DNA of 64,000 bases, from assembly GCF_037040815.1 (NCBI RefSeq), contig NZ_CP146232.1:5240001-5304000 (forward strand). Direction: 5' to 3'. The stretch is from Pararoseomonas sp. SCSIO 73927 (GTDB taxonomy: Bacteria > Pseudomonadota > Alphaproteobacteria > Acetobacterales > Acetobacteraceae). Both the position numbers and the translations under genes were made by a program. Shown piece by piece: positions 17,108 to 25,867 of the stretch (the stretch's first letter is position 1; the number at the start of each line of letters is the position of its first letter). The notes under the pieces are model-generated. The model ran no database searches and was not told where the DNA came from. It saw only the letters and a program-made list of their open reading frames with translations.

Positions 17108-18481
17108 ATGATCCAGCCAAGCCGCCTCGAAACGATCAAGGACGCGCCGGAGAACCCGGACGGCCGCTACGTCCTCTACTGGATGGGGCTGTCGCAGCGC
17201 GCGCGCTTCAACCCCGCGCTGGAGCACGCGGTGGACCTGGCGAACGAGCGCGGGCTGCCCGTGCTCGTCTGCTACGGTATCGCCGAGGACATCCCCGAGA
17301 CGACCGCCCGTCACTGGGCCTTCCTGCTGGAAGGGCTCGCGGAAGTCGGCCCCGCGCTGGAGAAGCGGGGAATTGGCTTCGTGGCCCGGCGCAGGCCGCC
17401 GGTGGAGACCGCGCTGGAGATGGCGGGGGATGCCGCGCTGGTGGTCTGCGACCGCAGCGAGATACGCCCGGTCCTCGCCATCCAGGCGGCCTTCGTGGCG
17501 CGCGCGCCCTGGCGCGTGGTGCGGGTGGAGGGGGACGCGGTGGTGCCGGTAGGCACCGCCTCGCCGAAGCACGAGATCGGCGCGCGCACGCTGCGGCCGA
17601 GGATCGGGCGGCTGCTGGACGAGTACCTGGTGCCGCTGAAGGAGAGGCGGGTGCGGCGGAGAATGGAGGCGGTGCCGGAGAGCACGCTGGACCTCTCCGA
17701 TGTTCCCCGCCTCGTCGCGGGGCTGAGGACGGACCAATCCGTGCGGCCGGTAAGGCGCTTCCGGGGCGGCACGGCGGAGGCGGAGCGGCGGCTGAAGGCG
17801 TACCTGTCCGGGCCGTTCGGGGATTACGGGACGAATCGCGGGCGGCCGGAGGCCGGCGCGGCGTCCCACATGAGTCCCTACCTGCATTTCGGCCAGATCT
17901 CGCCCGTGGCGATCGCGCTGGCGGTGCGCGCTTCCCCGGCGGGCGGGCCGGAGGACCGGCAGTCCTACCTGGAGGAGCTGATCGTCCGGCGGGAGCTGGC
18001 GATGAACCACCTGCGCTACGAGCCGCACTACGACAGCTACGAGGCGGCCCCGGCCTGGGCGCGCAAGACGCTGGACCTGCACCGGGGCGACGCGCGCCCC
18101 TTCCTCTACACCGCCGCGCAGTTCGAGGCCGGGGAGACGCACGACCGCTACTGGAACGCGGCGATGAAGGAGATGCGGGAGACGGGCTACATGCACAACC
18201 ACATGCGCATGTACTGGGGGAAGAAGATCCTGGAGTGGTCCCCTACCCCCGAGGAGGCCTTCGACACGACGCTGCGGCTGAACAACCGCTACTTCATCGA
18301 CGGGCGGGACGCGAACTCCTTCACCAACGTCACCTGGCTCTTCGGCCTGCACGACCGGCCCTGGGGGCCGCGGCCGGTCTACGGCAACGTGCGCTCGCTC
18401 GGCGCCGCCACGCTGAAGAAGTTCGACGCGGACGCCTACGTGCGGACGGTGGACGAGTTGGCGGCGGCGGAGGCGGGCTGA
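17108..18481 (+). CDS. phr: Class II deoxyribodipyrimidine (CPD) photolyase
   Basis: 457 aa. The N-terminal alpha/beta half starts RYVLYWMGLSQRARFNPALEHA; the WxxxxQRxxxN pattern is typical of class II photolyases. The C-terminal helical FAD-binding half contains SYLEELIVRRELAMNHLRYEP and the class II signature MHNHMRMYWGKKILEWSPTPEEAF, then NNRYFIDGRDANSFTNVTW. It uses blue light and FADH- to split cyclobutane pyrimidine dimers. The same frame stays open far upstream, but only this ATG gives a family-like N-terminus. It is probably co-transcribed with the VOC gene. Confidence 0.95.
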   Translation: MIQPSRLETIKDAPENPDGRYVLYWMGLSQRARFNPALEHAVDLANERGLPVLVCYGIAEDIPETTARHWAFLLEGLAEVGPALEKRGIGFVARRRPPVETALEMAGDAALVVCDRSEIRPVLAIQAAFVARAPWRVVRVEGDAVVPVGTASPKHEIGARTLRPRIGRLLDEYLVPLKERRVRRRMEAVPESTLDLSDVPRLVAGLRTDQSVRPVRRFRGGTAEAERRLKAYLSGPFGDYGTNRGRPEAGAASHMSPYLHFGQISPVAIALAVRASPAGGPEDRQSYLEELIVRRELAMNHLRYEPHYDSYEAAPAWARKTLDLHRGDARPFLYTAAQFEAGETHDRYWNAAMKEMRETGYMHNHMRMYWGKKILEWSPTPEEAFDTTLRLNNRYFIDGRDANSFTNVTWLFGLHDRPWGPRPVYGNVRSLGAATLKKFDADAYVRTVDELAAAEAG

Positions 18482-18490
18482 AGGCCCGCC
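18472..18490. terminator. Candidate bidirectional terminator, photolyase / NMT1 protein
   Basis: GGCGGGC and GCCCGCC form a 7-bp stem with a TGAAG loop, spanning the photolyase stop between two convergent genes. It is followed by a C/T-rich run. Confidence 0.45.
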
Positions 18491-18499
18491 CCCTTCCCG

Positions 18500-19540
18500 T
18501 CAGGCGAGCATCCGCAGGTTCCTTGCCGGCAGGAACTCGTCGGTGAAGGCCTGCTCCGGCGTCGGACGGTTCGGCAGCCTGAACGTGTCCACCGTGGCGT
18601 CGATCTGCCGCTTCAGCCGGGCCGGCTCCACGAAGGAAAGGCCGTTCCGCATCACGGGGTCGGAGATCAGCATCTGGTCGAAGGCCAGCTTCTGGCGCTC
18701 CGCCTCGATGGGCAGGTCGATCAGGGGCTCCCGCGTCTTCAGGGTGGCCACCGCCTCGGCGGGGTTCCTGTAGGCCCAGACCATACCCTCGGTGAGGGCG
18801 GCGACGGCGGCGCGGAGGGCCTCCGGCTTCTCCCGCAGCACGGCGCGGGTGGTGACGAGGCCGGAGCCGTAGAAGTCGAGGCCCGCATCCCGGTAGTAGA
18901 AGATCCGCTGCTGCGGCAGATCCATCCCCAGCGCCTTCAGCGAGAGGGCGGTGGAGGTGACGAAGCCGGTGACGCCGTCGGCCCGCCTCTGCATGAGCAT
19001 CGGCTCGCGCAGCTCCGGCGAGACGCTCATCCAGTTGATGGAGCCGAGGTCGAGCCCGATGGCCTGGGCGAAGACCGGGAAGATCTGCCGCCCGCCGTCG
19101 AGTTCCGGCGCGGCGAGGGTCTTGCCGGCGAGCTGCTTCGGCTCGCGGATCGGCCCGTCCGCGCGCACGGTGGCCGAGAGGGGCGAGCGGTCATAGAGGA
19201 TGGCGACGCAGACGAGCTCGCGGCCCGGGTTCTCCGCCATGAAACGGAGCTGCGGCGTCAGGTCGCCGAAGCCGAGCTCGTAGGTGCCGGCGGCGATGTC
19301 GATGGGCACGCGGCCGGAGCCGTAGCCGCGGTTGATCGGCATCTCCAGGTTGTGGCGGCGGAAGATGCCGTTCCGCTCGGCCGCCACGGCGAAGGAGTAG
19401 CCGCCGTGGATCGTCCAATCGAGCGTGAACTTCAGCCGGTGCGGCGCCTGCGCGAGGGAGAGGCGGGGCGCGGCGAGAAGCCCGCCGCCGAGCCCCGCCA
19501 ATCCCGCGCCGAGCGCCCGGCGGCCAATCGGTCCCGTCAT
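18500..19540 (-). CDS. ABC-transporter substrate-binding protein, NMT1/THI5/SsuA-like
   Basis: 346 aa from ATG at 19540, with AGAGG upstream; two earlier in-frame ATGs (19555, 19582) are possible. The N-terminus GRRALGAGLAGLGGGLLAA then LSLAQA is a Tat/Sec signal. The mature part begins LKFTLDWTIHGGYSFAVAAE, the classic NMT1 start seen in pyrimidine, nitrate, taurine and riboflavin binders, with the GYGSGRVPIDIAAGTYELGFGD stretch. No permease or ATPase is adjacent, so its transporter partner must be elsewhere. The ligand is not predictable. Confidence 0.88.
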   Translation of the reverse strand: MTGPIGRRALGAGLAGLGGGLLAAPRLSLAQAPHRLKFTLDWTIHGGYSFAVAAERNGIFRRHNLEMPINRGYGSGRVPIDIAAGTYELGFGDLTPQLRFMAENPGRELVCVAILYDRSPLSATVRADGPIREPKQLAGKTLAAPELDGGRQIFPVFAQAIGLDLGSINWMSVSPELREPMLMQRRADGVTGFVTSTALSLKALGMDLPQQRIFYYRDAGLDFYGSGLVTTRAVLREKPEALRAAVAALTEGMVWAYRNPAEAVATLKTREPLIDLPIEAERQKLAFDQMLISDPVMRNGLSFVEPARLKRQIDATVDTFRLPNRPTPEQAFTDEFLPARNLRMLA

Positions 19541-19646
19541 GCCTCTGTTCCCCATCATGATGGGCGGGTCCCGCCCGGTCATGATGGGATCGCAAGAAGC
19601 GGGCCGCGCCGGCCCTCGTGGTCGGCCCTGGGAGCAGCCCCTGGGC

Positions 19647-20318
19647 TCAGCCCCGGTCGGGGAAGCTCACGTCGCTCACGCTGCAGAGGTCCACGCCGTG
19701 CACCTCCTCGGCGGAGCGGTTCTCGTACTCCACGCGCACGTCGTAGCTGCACTCGCCGGCCGGCAGGCGGATGGCGAAGCGGCCGCCGGGCGGGACGGTC
19801 GCGTTGCCCAGCCGGTCCTCGCCCCAGTTGCTCTCGGAGGAGGGGGAGGCGCGCAGGACCTGGATCGTCTTGTTGGTGCGGTTCACCAGGTTGAAGGAGG
19901 GGTTGCCGGAACGGCCGGCCTGGCCCGCGCCGCCGCGCTTGCCGTCGGCCCCGCGCTGGCCCTGTCCCTGCCCCTGGCCCTGCTGGCCGAAGACGACCTC
20001 GTTCGTGCGGCAGGTGTCCACGCCGCGGCGCTCCTCGGACCGGCCGCCCTGGTACACCACGCGGATGTCGTTGTTGCACTGGCCGGCGGGCAGGCGCACG
20101 GCGAAGCTGCCGCCGTTCGGCAGCACGTCGTTCCCCAGCAGGTCGCGGCCCCAGGTGCTCTGCTGGGCGGAGGAAGCGTAGAGCTGCTCGATCGTCTGGC
20201 CGGACCGGTTCACCAGGTTGAAGCTCGGGTTGCCCTGGCCCTGCGCGAGGGCGGGCCCGGCCAGGCCGGCGAGAAAGGCAAGGGCGAGGGCGCCCTGGCG
20301 GGTAGTCTGCAACCGCAT
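19647..20318 (-). CDS. Secreted protein with two tandem copies of one domain
   Basis: 223 aa from ATG at 20318, behind CGGAGGAAC. A Sec signal (ALALAFLAGLAGPALAQ) is followed by two copies of a domain of about 80 residues. Copy 1 opens NPSFNLVNRSGQTIEQLYAS, copy 2 NPSFNLVNRTNKTIQVLRAS. Both contain GxxLLGN/DRLGN, FAVRLPAGQC/FAIRLPAGEC and RRGVDTC/VHGVDLC, so each has two conserved cysteines, likely a disulfide. A GQ/G-rich linker joins them. I believe related single domains occur in exported proteins of Acetobacteraceae, but the function is unknown. It is periplasmic or extracellular by inference. Confidence 0.8.
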   Translation of the reverse strand: MRLQTTRQGALALAFLAGLAGPALAQGQGNPSFNLVNRSGQTIEQLYASSAQQSTWGRDLLGNDVLPNGGSFAVRLPAGQCNNDIRVVYQGGRSEERRGVDTCRTNEVVFGQQGQGQGQGQRGADGKRGGAGQAGRSGNPSFNLVNRTNKTIQVLRASPSSESNWGEDRLGNATVPPGGRFAIRLPAGECSYDVRVEYENRSAEEVHGVDLCSVSDVSFPDRG

Positions 20319-20420
20319 CACGTCTGTTCCTCCGCGGGATTCGCGGGCGGAGATTGGCCGCGCCGACGCATCTGCAACAGACAGCAATGCGTGAGCAGGC
20401 CCCCTCGTCAGGCCCCCTCG

Positions 20421-21611
20421 TCAGGCCCCGGGGCGCATCCGCCCCGGGTTGAGCCGGCCGGTGGGGTCCAGCGCGGCCTTCACGCGGGCGGCGATGGCGG
20501 CCAGGGCGGGCGGTTCCGGCGGGATCACCGCCACGGCGGCGCGCAGCGGGTCCGGTGCGCGGAACAGGGTGAAGGTTCCGCCCGCGGCGCGGGCCGCGCC
20601 CACCACCGCCTCATGCGCCGCCTCGGTGGCCGGGCCCACGGCCCAGATGAGGCCGCCGCCCCAGTCCAGGAGGAGGCGGGCACCGATCGCGCCGCGCAGC
20701 GCCCGCACGGCGGCGGGCGCTGCGGAGGGGCGGAGGGAGAGGCGCCACACCGCTTCCGCCTCTCCTGGCGAGAGGGGCGCGGCGTCGCGGATGGCGCGCC
20801 AGAGGGCACGGGATTCGTCGCCCTCCAGCACGCGGCCGCCGGGCAGCGCCCCCTGCAGGCGGGCCATGCGGTAGTTCACGGAGGCCTCCAGGTCCTCGAG
20901 CCGTAGCAGGGCGACGGGGCCGGACAGGCCTGCGGCCGCGGTGCCGGCCGGCAGCATCGCCGCGCCCGTCACGCCGTAGGGGCTGGTGAGGCCGGCCGAG
21001 AGGGCGGCGATGCCCGCCGCCTCGTCCTCCACCGGGACCGCCAGGGTGGCGGTGCGCGGGGCGGCGGGGCCGAGCTTCAGCGTCACCTCCGTGATGACGC
21101 CGAGCGTGCCGTGGCTGCCCGCCAGCAGCTTGCAGAGGTCCAGCCCCGTGACGTTCTTGTGGACCCGGCCGCCGGAGCGCAGCACCTCCCCCGCCCCGTT
21201 GACGAAGCGGATGCCGAGCACGGTGTCCCGCAGGGCGAAGCCGGTGATGCGGCGGGGGCCGGAGAGGTTGGCGGCCACCAGCCCGCCGATGGTGGGGGGC
21301 GGCGCGCCCTCCGTGCCCAGCAGGGCGCGCAGGTCGGGCGGCTCCGGCACGAGGATCTGGTTGTGCTCCCCCAGGGCGGCCTCGATCTCCGGCAGGGTGG
21401 TGCCGGCGCGGGCGGAGAGGACCATCTCCTGCGGGCGGTAGAGGGTGATGCCCGTCAGGTTGCGGGTGGAAAGGGTGCGGGAGGCCTGGACGGGACGAAG
21501 CATGCCCAGCGTGGTCCCGCTGCCCTCCACGGCCAGGGGCGCGGCGGCATTGCGGAGGGCGGTCGCGACGCCCTCCTCCGTGCTCGGCGCAAGGTCAAGG
21601 ACGGCGCTCAT
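20421..21611 (-). CDS. glcE: Glycolate oxidase FAD-binding subunit GlcE
   Basis: 396 aa. FAD_binding_4 (PCMH-type) domain: LSTRNLTGITLYRPQEMVLSARAGTTLPEIEAAL, then GGLVAANLSGPRRITGFALRDTVLGIRFVNGAGE and HKNVTGLDLCKLLAGSHGTLGVITEVTLK. Its ATG overlaps the GlcD stop by 4 bp (ATGA), so the two subunits are translationally coupled. GlcE pairs with GlcD and the Fe-S subunit GlcF to oxidise glycolate to glyoxylate at the membrane. No glcF lies in this window: the next gene downstream is the tandem-domain secreted protein. Confidence 0.93.
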   Translation of the reverse strand: MSAVLDLAPSTEEGVATALRNAAAPLAVEGSGTTLGMLRPVQASRTLSTRNLTGITLYRPQEMVLSARAGTTLPEIEAALGEHNQILVPEPPDLRALLGTEGAPPPTIGGLVAANLSGPRRITGFALRDTVLGIRFVNGAGEVLRSGGRVHKNVTGLDLCKLLAGSHGTLGVITEVTLKLGPAAPRTATLAVPVEDEAAGIAALSAGLTSPYGVTGAAMLPAGTAAAGLSGPVALLRLEDLEASVNYRMARLQGALPGGRVLEGDESRALWRAIRDAAPLSPGEAEAVWRLSLRPSAAPAAVRALRGAIGARLLLDWGGGLIWAVGPATEAAHEAVVGAARAAGGTFTLFRAPDPLRAAVAVIPPEPPALAAIAARVKAALDPTGRLNPGRMRPGA

Positions 21612-23056
21612 TCAGCGGCGACGGTCAGGGCGCCGTTGCCCTCCAGCGGAAAGACCTTCGCGGGGTTCAGCAGCCAGTCCGGATCGAAGGCGGACTTCAC
21701 GCGGCGCTGCTGGGCCAGCTCGGGGGCGGTGAACTGCACGGGCATCAGGTCGCGCTTCTCCACGCCCACGCCGTGCTCCCCCGTGAGGCAGCCGCCCACC
21801 TCCACGCAGAGGCGCAGGATGTCGGCGCCGAAGGCTTCGGCGCGGCGGAAGCTCTCGGGGTCGTTGGCGTCGAACATGATGAGGGGGTGCAGGTTCCCGT
21901 CGCCCGCGTGGAAGACGTTGGCGACGCCGAGGCCGTACTCCTCGCTCATCTCCCCGATCCGGCGCAGCACGTGGGGTAGCTCCCCGGTAGGGATGGTGCC
22001 GTCCATGCAGAGGTAGTCCGGCGAGATGCGGCCCACGGCCCCGAAGGCGCCCTTGCGGCCCTTCCAGATGGCGGTGGATTCCTCCGCGCTGGTGGCCACG
22101 CGCATGGAGATGGGATCGAAGCGCGCGCAGATGCCGCGGATGCTTTCCAGCAGCGCGTCCTGCTCCTCCGCGCTGCCCTCCACCTCGATGATGAGCATCG
22201 CCTCCGCGTCCAGCGGATAGCCGGCATGGGCGAAGGCCTCGCAGGCGTGGATGCAGGGGCGGTCCATGAATTCCAGCGCCACGGGGATGACGCCGCTGGC
22301 CATGATGGCGTCCACCGCGGCGCCCGCGACCTCCGTGGAGCGGAAGGCGGCGAGCATGGCGCGCTGGCCCTCCGCCGCGCGGAGGATGCGGACGGTGACC
22401 TCCGTCACGATGCCGAGCTGGCCCTCGCTGCCGGTGATGATGCCCAGCCAGTCGTAGCCGGCGGCGTCCAGGTGGGCGCCGCCGATCTCCAGCACCTCGC
22501 CGTCGACCGTGACAATCTTCACGCCGAGCAGGTTGTTGGCGGTGACGCCGTACTTCAGGCAGTGCGCGCCGCCCGAGTTCATCATCACGTTGCCGCCGAT
22601 CATGCAGGCGAGCTGGGAGGAGGGATCGGGCGCGTAGAAGAAGCCCTGGCCCTCCACGGCCTTGGTGATGCCGAGATTGGTGACGCCGGCCTCCACCACC
22701 GCCAGCCGGTCCTCGAAGGAGACCTCCAGGATGCGGTTCATCCGCATCATGCCGACCACCACGGCATCCGCCAGCGGCAGCGCCCCGCCGGAGAGGCTGG
22801 TGCCGGCGCCGCGGGGCACCACGCGCACGCCGTTGTCCCGGCAGAAGCGCAGCACGGCGGCCACCTGTTCCGTGGAGGTGGGCAGGACAACGGCCAGCGG
22901 CATCTGCCGATAGGCGGAGAGGCCGTCTGTCTCGTAGGGGCGCAGCCGCAAGGGCTCCGTGATCACGCCATCGCCCGGCACCAGGGCGCGCAGCCCGGCC
23001 AGGATTTCGTTGCGGCGGCCCAGCACCTCCGGCTTGGGCAGGGGCAGGGCGATCAT
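21608..23056 (-). CDS. glcD: Glycolate oxidase catalytic subunit GlcD
   Basis: 482 aa, full length. The N-terminal FAD-binding domain has PLAVVLPTSTEQVAAVLRFC and PRGAGTSLSGGALPLADAVV. The region PSSQLACMIGGNVMMNSGGAHCLKYG is diagnostic of the GlcD/D-lactate dehydrogenase group. The C-terminal FAD-oxidase domain ends with GDGNLHPLIMFD and GCLTGEHGVGVEKRDLM. It oxidises glycolate (often also D-lactate). It is first in a glcD-glcE operon read on the minus strand. A divergent regulator such as GlcC is not visible nearby. Confidence 0.95.
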   Translation of the reverse strand: MIALPLPKPEVLGRRNEILAGLRALVPGDGVITEPLRLRPYETDGLSAYRQMPLAVVLPTSTEQVAAVLRFCRDNGVRVVPRGAGTSLSGGALPLADAVVVGMMRMNRILEVSFEDRLAVVEAGVTNLGITKAVEGQGFFYAPDPSSQLACMIGGNVMMNSGGAHCLKYGVTANNLLGVKIVTVDGEVLEIGGAHLDAAGYDWLGIITGSEGQLGIVTEVTVRILRAAEGQRAMLAAFRSTEVAGAAVDAIMASGVIPVALEFMDRPCIHACEAFAHAGYPLDAEAMLIIEVEGSAEEQDALLESIRGICARFDPISMRVATSAEESTAIWKGRKGAFGAVGRISPDYLCMDGTIPTGELPHVLRRIGEMSEEYGLGVANVFHAGDGNLHPLIMFDANDPESFRRAEAFGADILRLCVEVGGCLTGEHGVGVEKRDLMPVQFTAPELAQQRRVKSAFDPDWLLNPAKVFPLEGNGALTVAAE

Positions 23057-23120
23057 GCGGGCGTCCTTGATTTCTTGCCGCCAAGGATGGGATCGGAGGG
23101 CCGCCGGGGCAAGCGCCGCC

Positions 23121-25202
23121 TCAATCTCCTGTCGGGCGTGCGTCGGCCTGCCGCGCCACCCGCAGCCGATCGGCCAGTTCCTCCCGCCGGTAGGGCTTGG
23201 TGAGGATCGGCACGTCGGTGGGAACGCCGTGCTGGCCGCTCAGCGCCTCATCCGTGTAGCCGGAGGTGAGCAGCACGTGCAGGCCCGCCCGCAGGCGCCC
23301 GGCCTCCACCGCCAGTTGCACGCCGTTCATGCCGCCGGGCATCACCACGTCGGAGAAGAGGATGTCCACCCGGGCGCTGCCGCGCAGGTGCTCCAGCGCC
23401 TCGGCCGCGTCCCGCGCCGGGATCACGCGGTAGCCGAGGTCGCGCAGGTTCTCCACCACCGCCTCCAGCACGGCCGGCTCGTCCTCCACGGCCAGCACCA
23501 CCTCCCCCTCCTCCGCGCGGCGGAGCGAGGAGGCGGCGCCGGTGCCGGCGGGTCCGGCGGGCACCGCCGGCTGCTGCGCGTGCTCCGCCCGGGGCAGCCA
23601 GATCTCCACCAGCGTGCCCTGGCCGGGGGTGGAGGCGATCTCCACCGCCCCGCCGGCCGCGCGGGCGAAGCCGTAGACCTGGCTCAAGCCGAGGCCGGAG
23701 CCCTTGCCGAACTCCTTCGTGGTGAAGAAGGGCTCGAAGGCCTGCAGGCGCGTCGCCTCGTCCATCCCCCGGCCGGTATCAGCCACAGAGACGACGACGT
23801 AGTCGCCCGCCGGCAGCGGCTCAGTCAGCGCGGGTGCCGTGCCCGGCGCGCGCGACCGGCTTCGGGTGGCGACCGTCACGCGGCCTCCCCCGGCCGGCAA
23901 CGCGTCCCGCGCGTTCACCACGAGGTTCAGCACGGCCGCCTCGAACTCGCCGGGATCGACGCGGGCGGGGTGCAGGGCCGGGTCCAGTTCCATCCGCAGC
24001 TCGGTTGCCTCGCCCAGCGCCCGCTGCGCCAGCGGCTCGAAGTCCATCAGCGAGGCGTTGAGGTTCATCGTCTCCGGCCGCAGGTTCTGCCGCCGTGCGA
24101 AGGTGAGGAGCTGGCGGGTGAGGCGGGCGCCGCGCTGCGCCGCCTCCAGCCCCGCATCGGCCAGCTTCAGCACCCGGGCCCTGTCCTCCGGCCGCCGGCG
24201 GATCATGTCGAAGCCCGAGGTGACGACCATCAGAAGATTGTTGAAGTCGTGCGCGATTCCACCGGTCAGACGGCCCACCGCCTCCATCTTCTGTGCCTGC
24301 CGCATTGCCGCCCCGGCCCGCGCGGCCTCCTCGGCGGCCGCCTCGGCCCGGGCGCGCAGCGCATCCACCTCGTGCAGGTAGGCGCCGAGGATGACGAAGG
24401 CGGAGACCAGCGCCTCGATCCGGCCAACATACCAGCCCACGGAGGCGCGGGCGCCCCCGGCCATGGTGAGGAAGTTGTCGAGAACGAGCAGCAGCATGGA
24501 GGCCGCGACCCAGAGGTCGAACACCGTGCGCCGGCCCTTCGTGACGCGCCAGACGAGGATCAGCGCGCCGATGGTGAGAAGCTGCACCGCCGGGCCGACG
24601 CCGGAGGTGGTGAGGGCCGTGTAGTCGTCCCCCGTCACCTGGTGCGGCAGCCAGGGCAGGCCGGCGGTGGCGACCAAGGCGGAGAGCCCGGCCGCGGCCA
24701 GGGCGGCAAGGGCGGCCAACCCCGCTGCCCAGCCCTTCGCTTTCGCCGGCACGGGCCGGGGCCCCTCGCCGCGCATGGCGAGGGCATAGGCCAGGGTGCA
24801 GGCGGGCGGGCCCAGGTGCCAGAAGGTCCAGAGCCAGGTGGTGGTCTCCGGCCCGGAGCCGACCAGGCGGCCGCCCGCGACCACGCCGGGGAAGCTCAGC
24901 AATTGCAGGAGGACGATGGCGGCCGTGTAGAGCGTGCCCGCCGCGAAAAGCAGCAGCGGCAGGCTCCTGGAGCGGCGGAACTGGGAGAAGAGAACCCAGG
25001 CGCTGAGCGCGTAGGCGGCGACGAGGGAGGTCTGGTTGATCAGGACGAAGCCCGGGATCACCGGCCCGGCATTCCCAGCGAAGGGCATGAGCAGGACCGT
25101 GGCGGCGACGGCGATCAGGCAGAGCCAGCCGGCCGCGAGGCGCTGCACCCGCGCCGCCGGCGCGTTGGCGGGCGCGGCCGAGAAGGAGGCGACCGAATCC
25201 AT
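23121..25202 (-). CDS. Hybrid sensor histidine kinase with MASE4-like membrane sensor and receiver domain
   Basis: 693 aa from ATG at 25202 (CGGGAG upstream). Residues about 20-275 hold seven or eight hydrophobic helices, resembling the MASE4 membrane sensor. A short coiled stretch (ALRARAEAAAEEAARA) leads to HisKA with the phosphoryl-accepting His in GGIAHDFNNLL near residue 318. HATPase_c has NLVVNARDALP, DTGRGMDE and GKGSGLGLSQVYG. The C-terminal receiver has EDEP, the phospho-acceptor Asp in LFSDVVMPGGMNG and TKPYRREEL. A phosphorelay kinase with unknown stimulus; no partner regulator is adjacent. Confidence 0.9.
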   Translation of the reverse strand: MDSVASFSAAPANAPAARVQRLAAGWLCLIAVAATVLLMPFAGNAGPVIPGFVLINQTSLVAAYALSAWVLFSQFRRSRSLPLLLFAAGTLYTAAIVLLQLLSFPGVVAGGRLVGSGPETTTWLWTFWHLGPPACTLAYALAMRGEGPRPVPAKAKGWAAGLAALAALAAAGLSALVATAGLPWLPHQVTGDDYTALTTSGVGPAVQLLTIGALILVWRVTKGRRTVFDLWVAASMLLLVLDNFLTMAGGARASVGWYVGRIEALVSAFVILGAYLHEVDALRARAEAAAEEAARAGAAMRQAQKMEAVGRLTGGIAHDFNNLLMVVTSGFDMIRRRPEDRARVLKLADAGLEAAQRGARLTRQLLTFARRQNLRPETMNLNASLMDFEPLAQRALGEATELRMELDPALHPARVDPGEFEAAVLNLVVNARDALPAGGGRVTVATRSRSRAPGTAPALTEPLPAGDYVVVSVADTGRGMDEATRLQAFEPFFTTKEFGKGSGLGLSQVYGFARAAGGAVEIASTPGQGTLVEIWLPRAEHAQQPAVPAGPAGTGAASSLRRAEEGEVVLAVEDEPAVLEAVVENLRDLGYRVIPARDAAEALEHLRGSARVDILFSDVVMPGGMNGVQLAVEAGRLRAGLHVLLTSGYTDEALSGQHGVPTDVPILTKPYRREELADRLRVARQADARPTGD

Positions 25203-25313
25203 GACGTCGACTCCCGGAATCCGCCGCCCCCTATGCGGCGCGCAGAATTGCGGGACCATGCATTACGGCCGGAAAATCCGCCAGGGCCCGCCCCGGGTGC
25301 CGGGCCCACAACG

Positions 25314-25351
25314 CGCGAAACCGCCCGGGGGGGATCCCGGGCGGCTTCGCG
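25314..25351 (-). terminator. Strong hairpin terminator downstream of rpmJ
   Basis: CCGCCCGGG / CCCGGGCGG form a perfect 9-bp core, extended by CGCGAA / TTCGCG after one mismatch to about 16 bp, with a 6-nt loop. It lies 90 bp past the rpmJ stop and before the kinase gene, with TTTC on the minus-strand exit side. Confidence 0.65.
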
Positions 25352-25439
25352 GCGCATCAGGGCGGGAGGGGCCGGACGGGGACGCCCCGACCGGCGGTCA
25401 GACCCCGGATGTCAGCGCCCAGAGATCAGTGCCCGGAAA

Positions 25440-25565
25440 TCAGCCCTGGCGGGCCTTCAGGCGCGGGTTCTTCTTGTTCAGGACGTAGAGGCGGCCGCGG
25501 CGGCGCACCAGCACGCAGTTCTTGTCCCGGGTCTTCGCGGTCTTGAGGGAGTTACGGATCTTCAT
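25440..25565 (-). CDS. rpmJ: 50S ribosomal protein L36, zinc-free type
   Basis: 41 aa, too short for usual ORF cut-offs: [20 protein letters not shown], then [21 protein letters not shown]. This is the alphaproteobacterial L36 form that lacks the CxxC...CxxxxH zinc ligands of canonical L36. It has its own start region and a strong downstream hairpin, so it is probably a monocistronic unit rather than part of the spc ribosomal operon. Confidence 0.95.
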   Translation of the reverse strand: MKIRNSLKTAKTRDKNCVLVRRRGRLYVLNKKNPRLKARQG

Positions 25566-25753
25566 CGGTCAGCCTGGCCACACGTCGAGGGGCGGGGCGA
25601 CGTGAGCCGTCCCCCGGGGAAGGGGCGCGGTATATGGGCCGCAGGGCGCCGGGTCAACCGCGTGGAGGGTGCGGAGAGGACGAACCATGTCGGGCTGGTG
25701 ACGTTCCGTTCACCGATCGCACTGCAACATGGCCCTGCCAAGGGAGCTGCCCC

Positions 25754-25867
25754 ATGATTCAGCGCTTTACCATTCCGCGCCTGGGCCGCGCCCTGCGCCG
25801 CCTCTTCCTCCGCACCGCGTACCGGCCGGAGCGGCGCTACATGCGCGGCAGCCGGGGGATGAGTTAG
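25754..25867 (+). CDS. Small arginine-rich protein, 37 aa, unknown function
   Basis: ATG at 25754 follows AGGGAG at good spacing. The product starts MIQRFTIPRLGRALRRLFLR and continues TAYRPERRYMRGSRG; about a quarter of residues are arginine, in an amphipathic pattern. The stop overlaps the stop of the convergent Hsp70-like gene by 3 bp. It may be a small membrane-surface or nucleic-acid-binding peptide. No family is recognised, and it could be a chance frame. Confidence 0.42.
   Translation: MIQRFTIPRLGRALRRLFLRTAYRPERRYMRGSRGMS

Noticed and set aside
20399..20432. Repeated CCCCTCGTCAGG units at the glcE 3' end
   Set aside because: A short duplication of two to three copies after the stop; too small to call a mobile or regulatory element.
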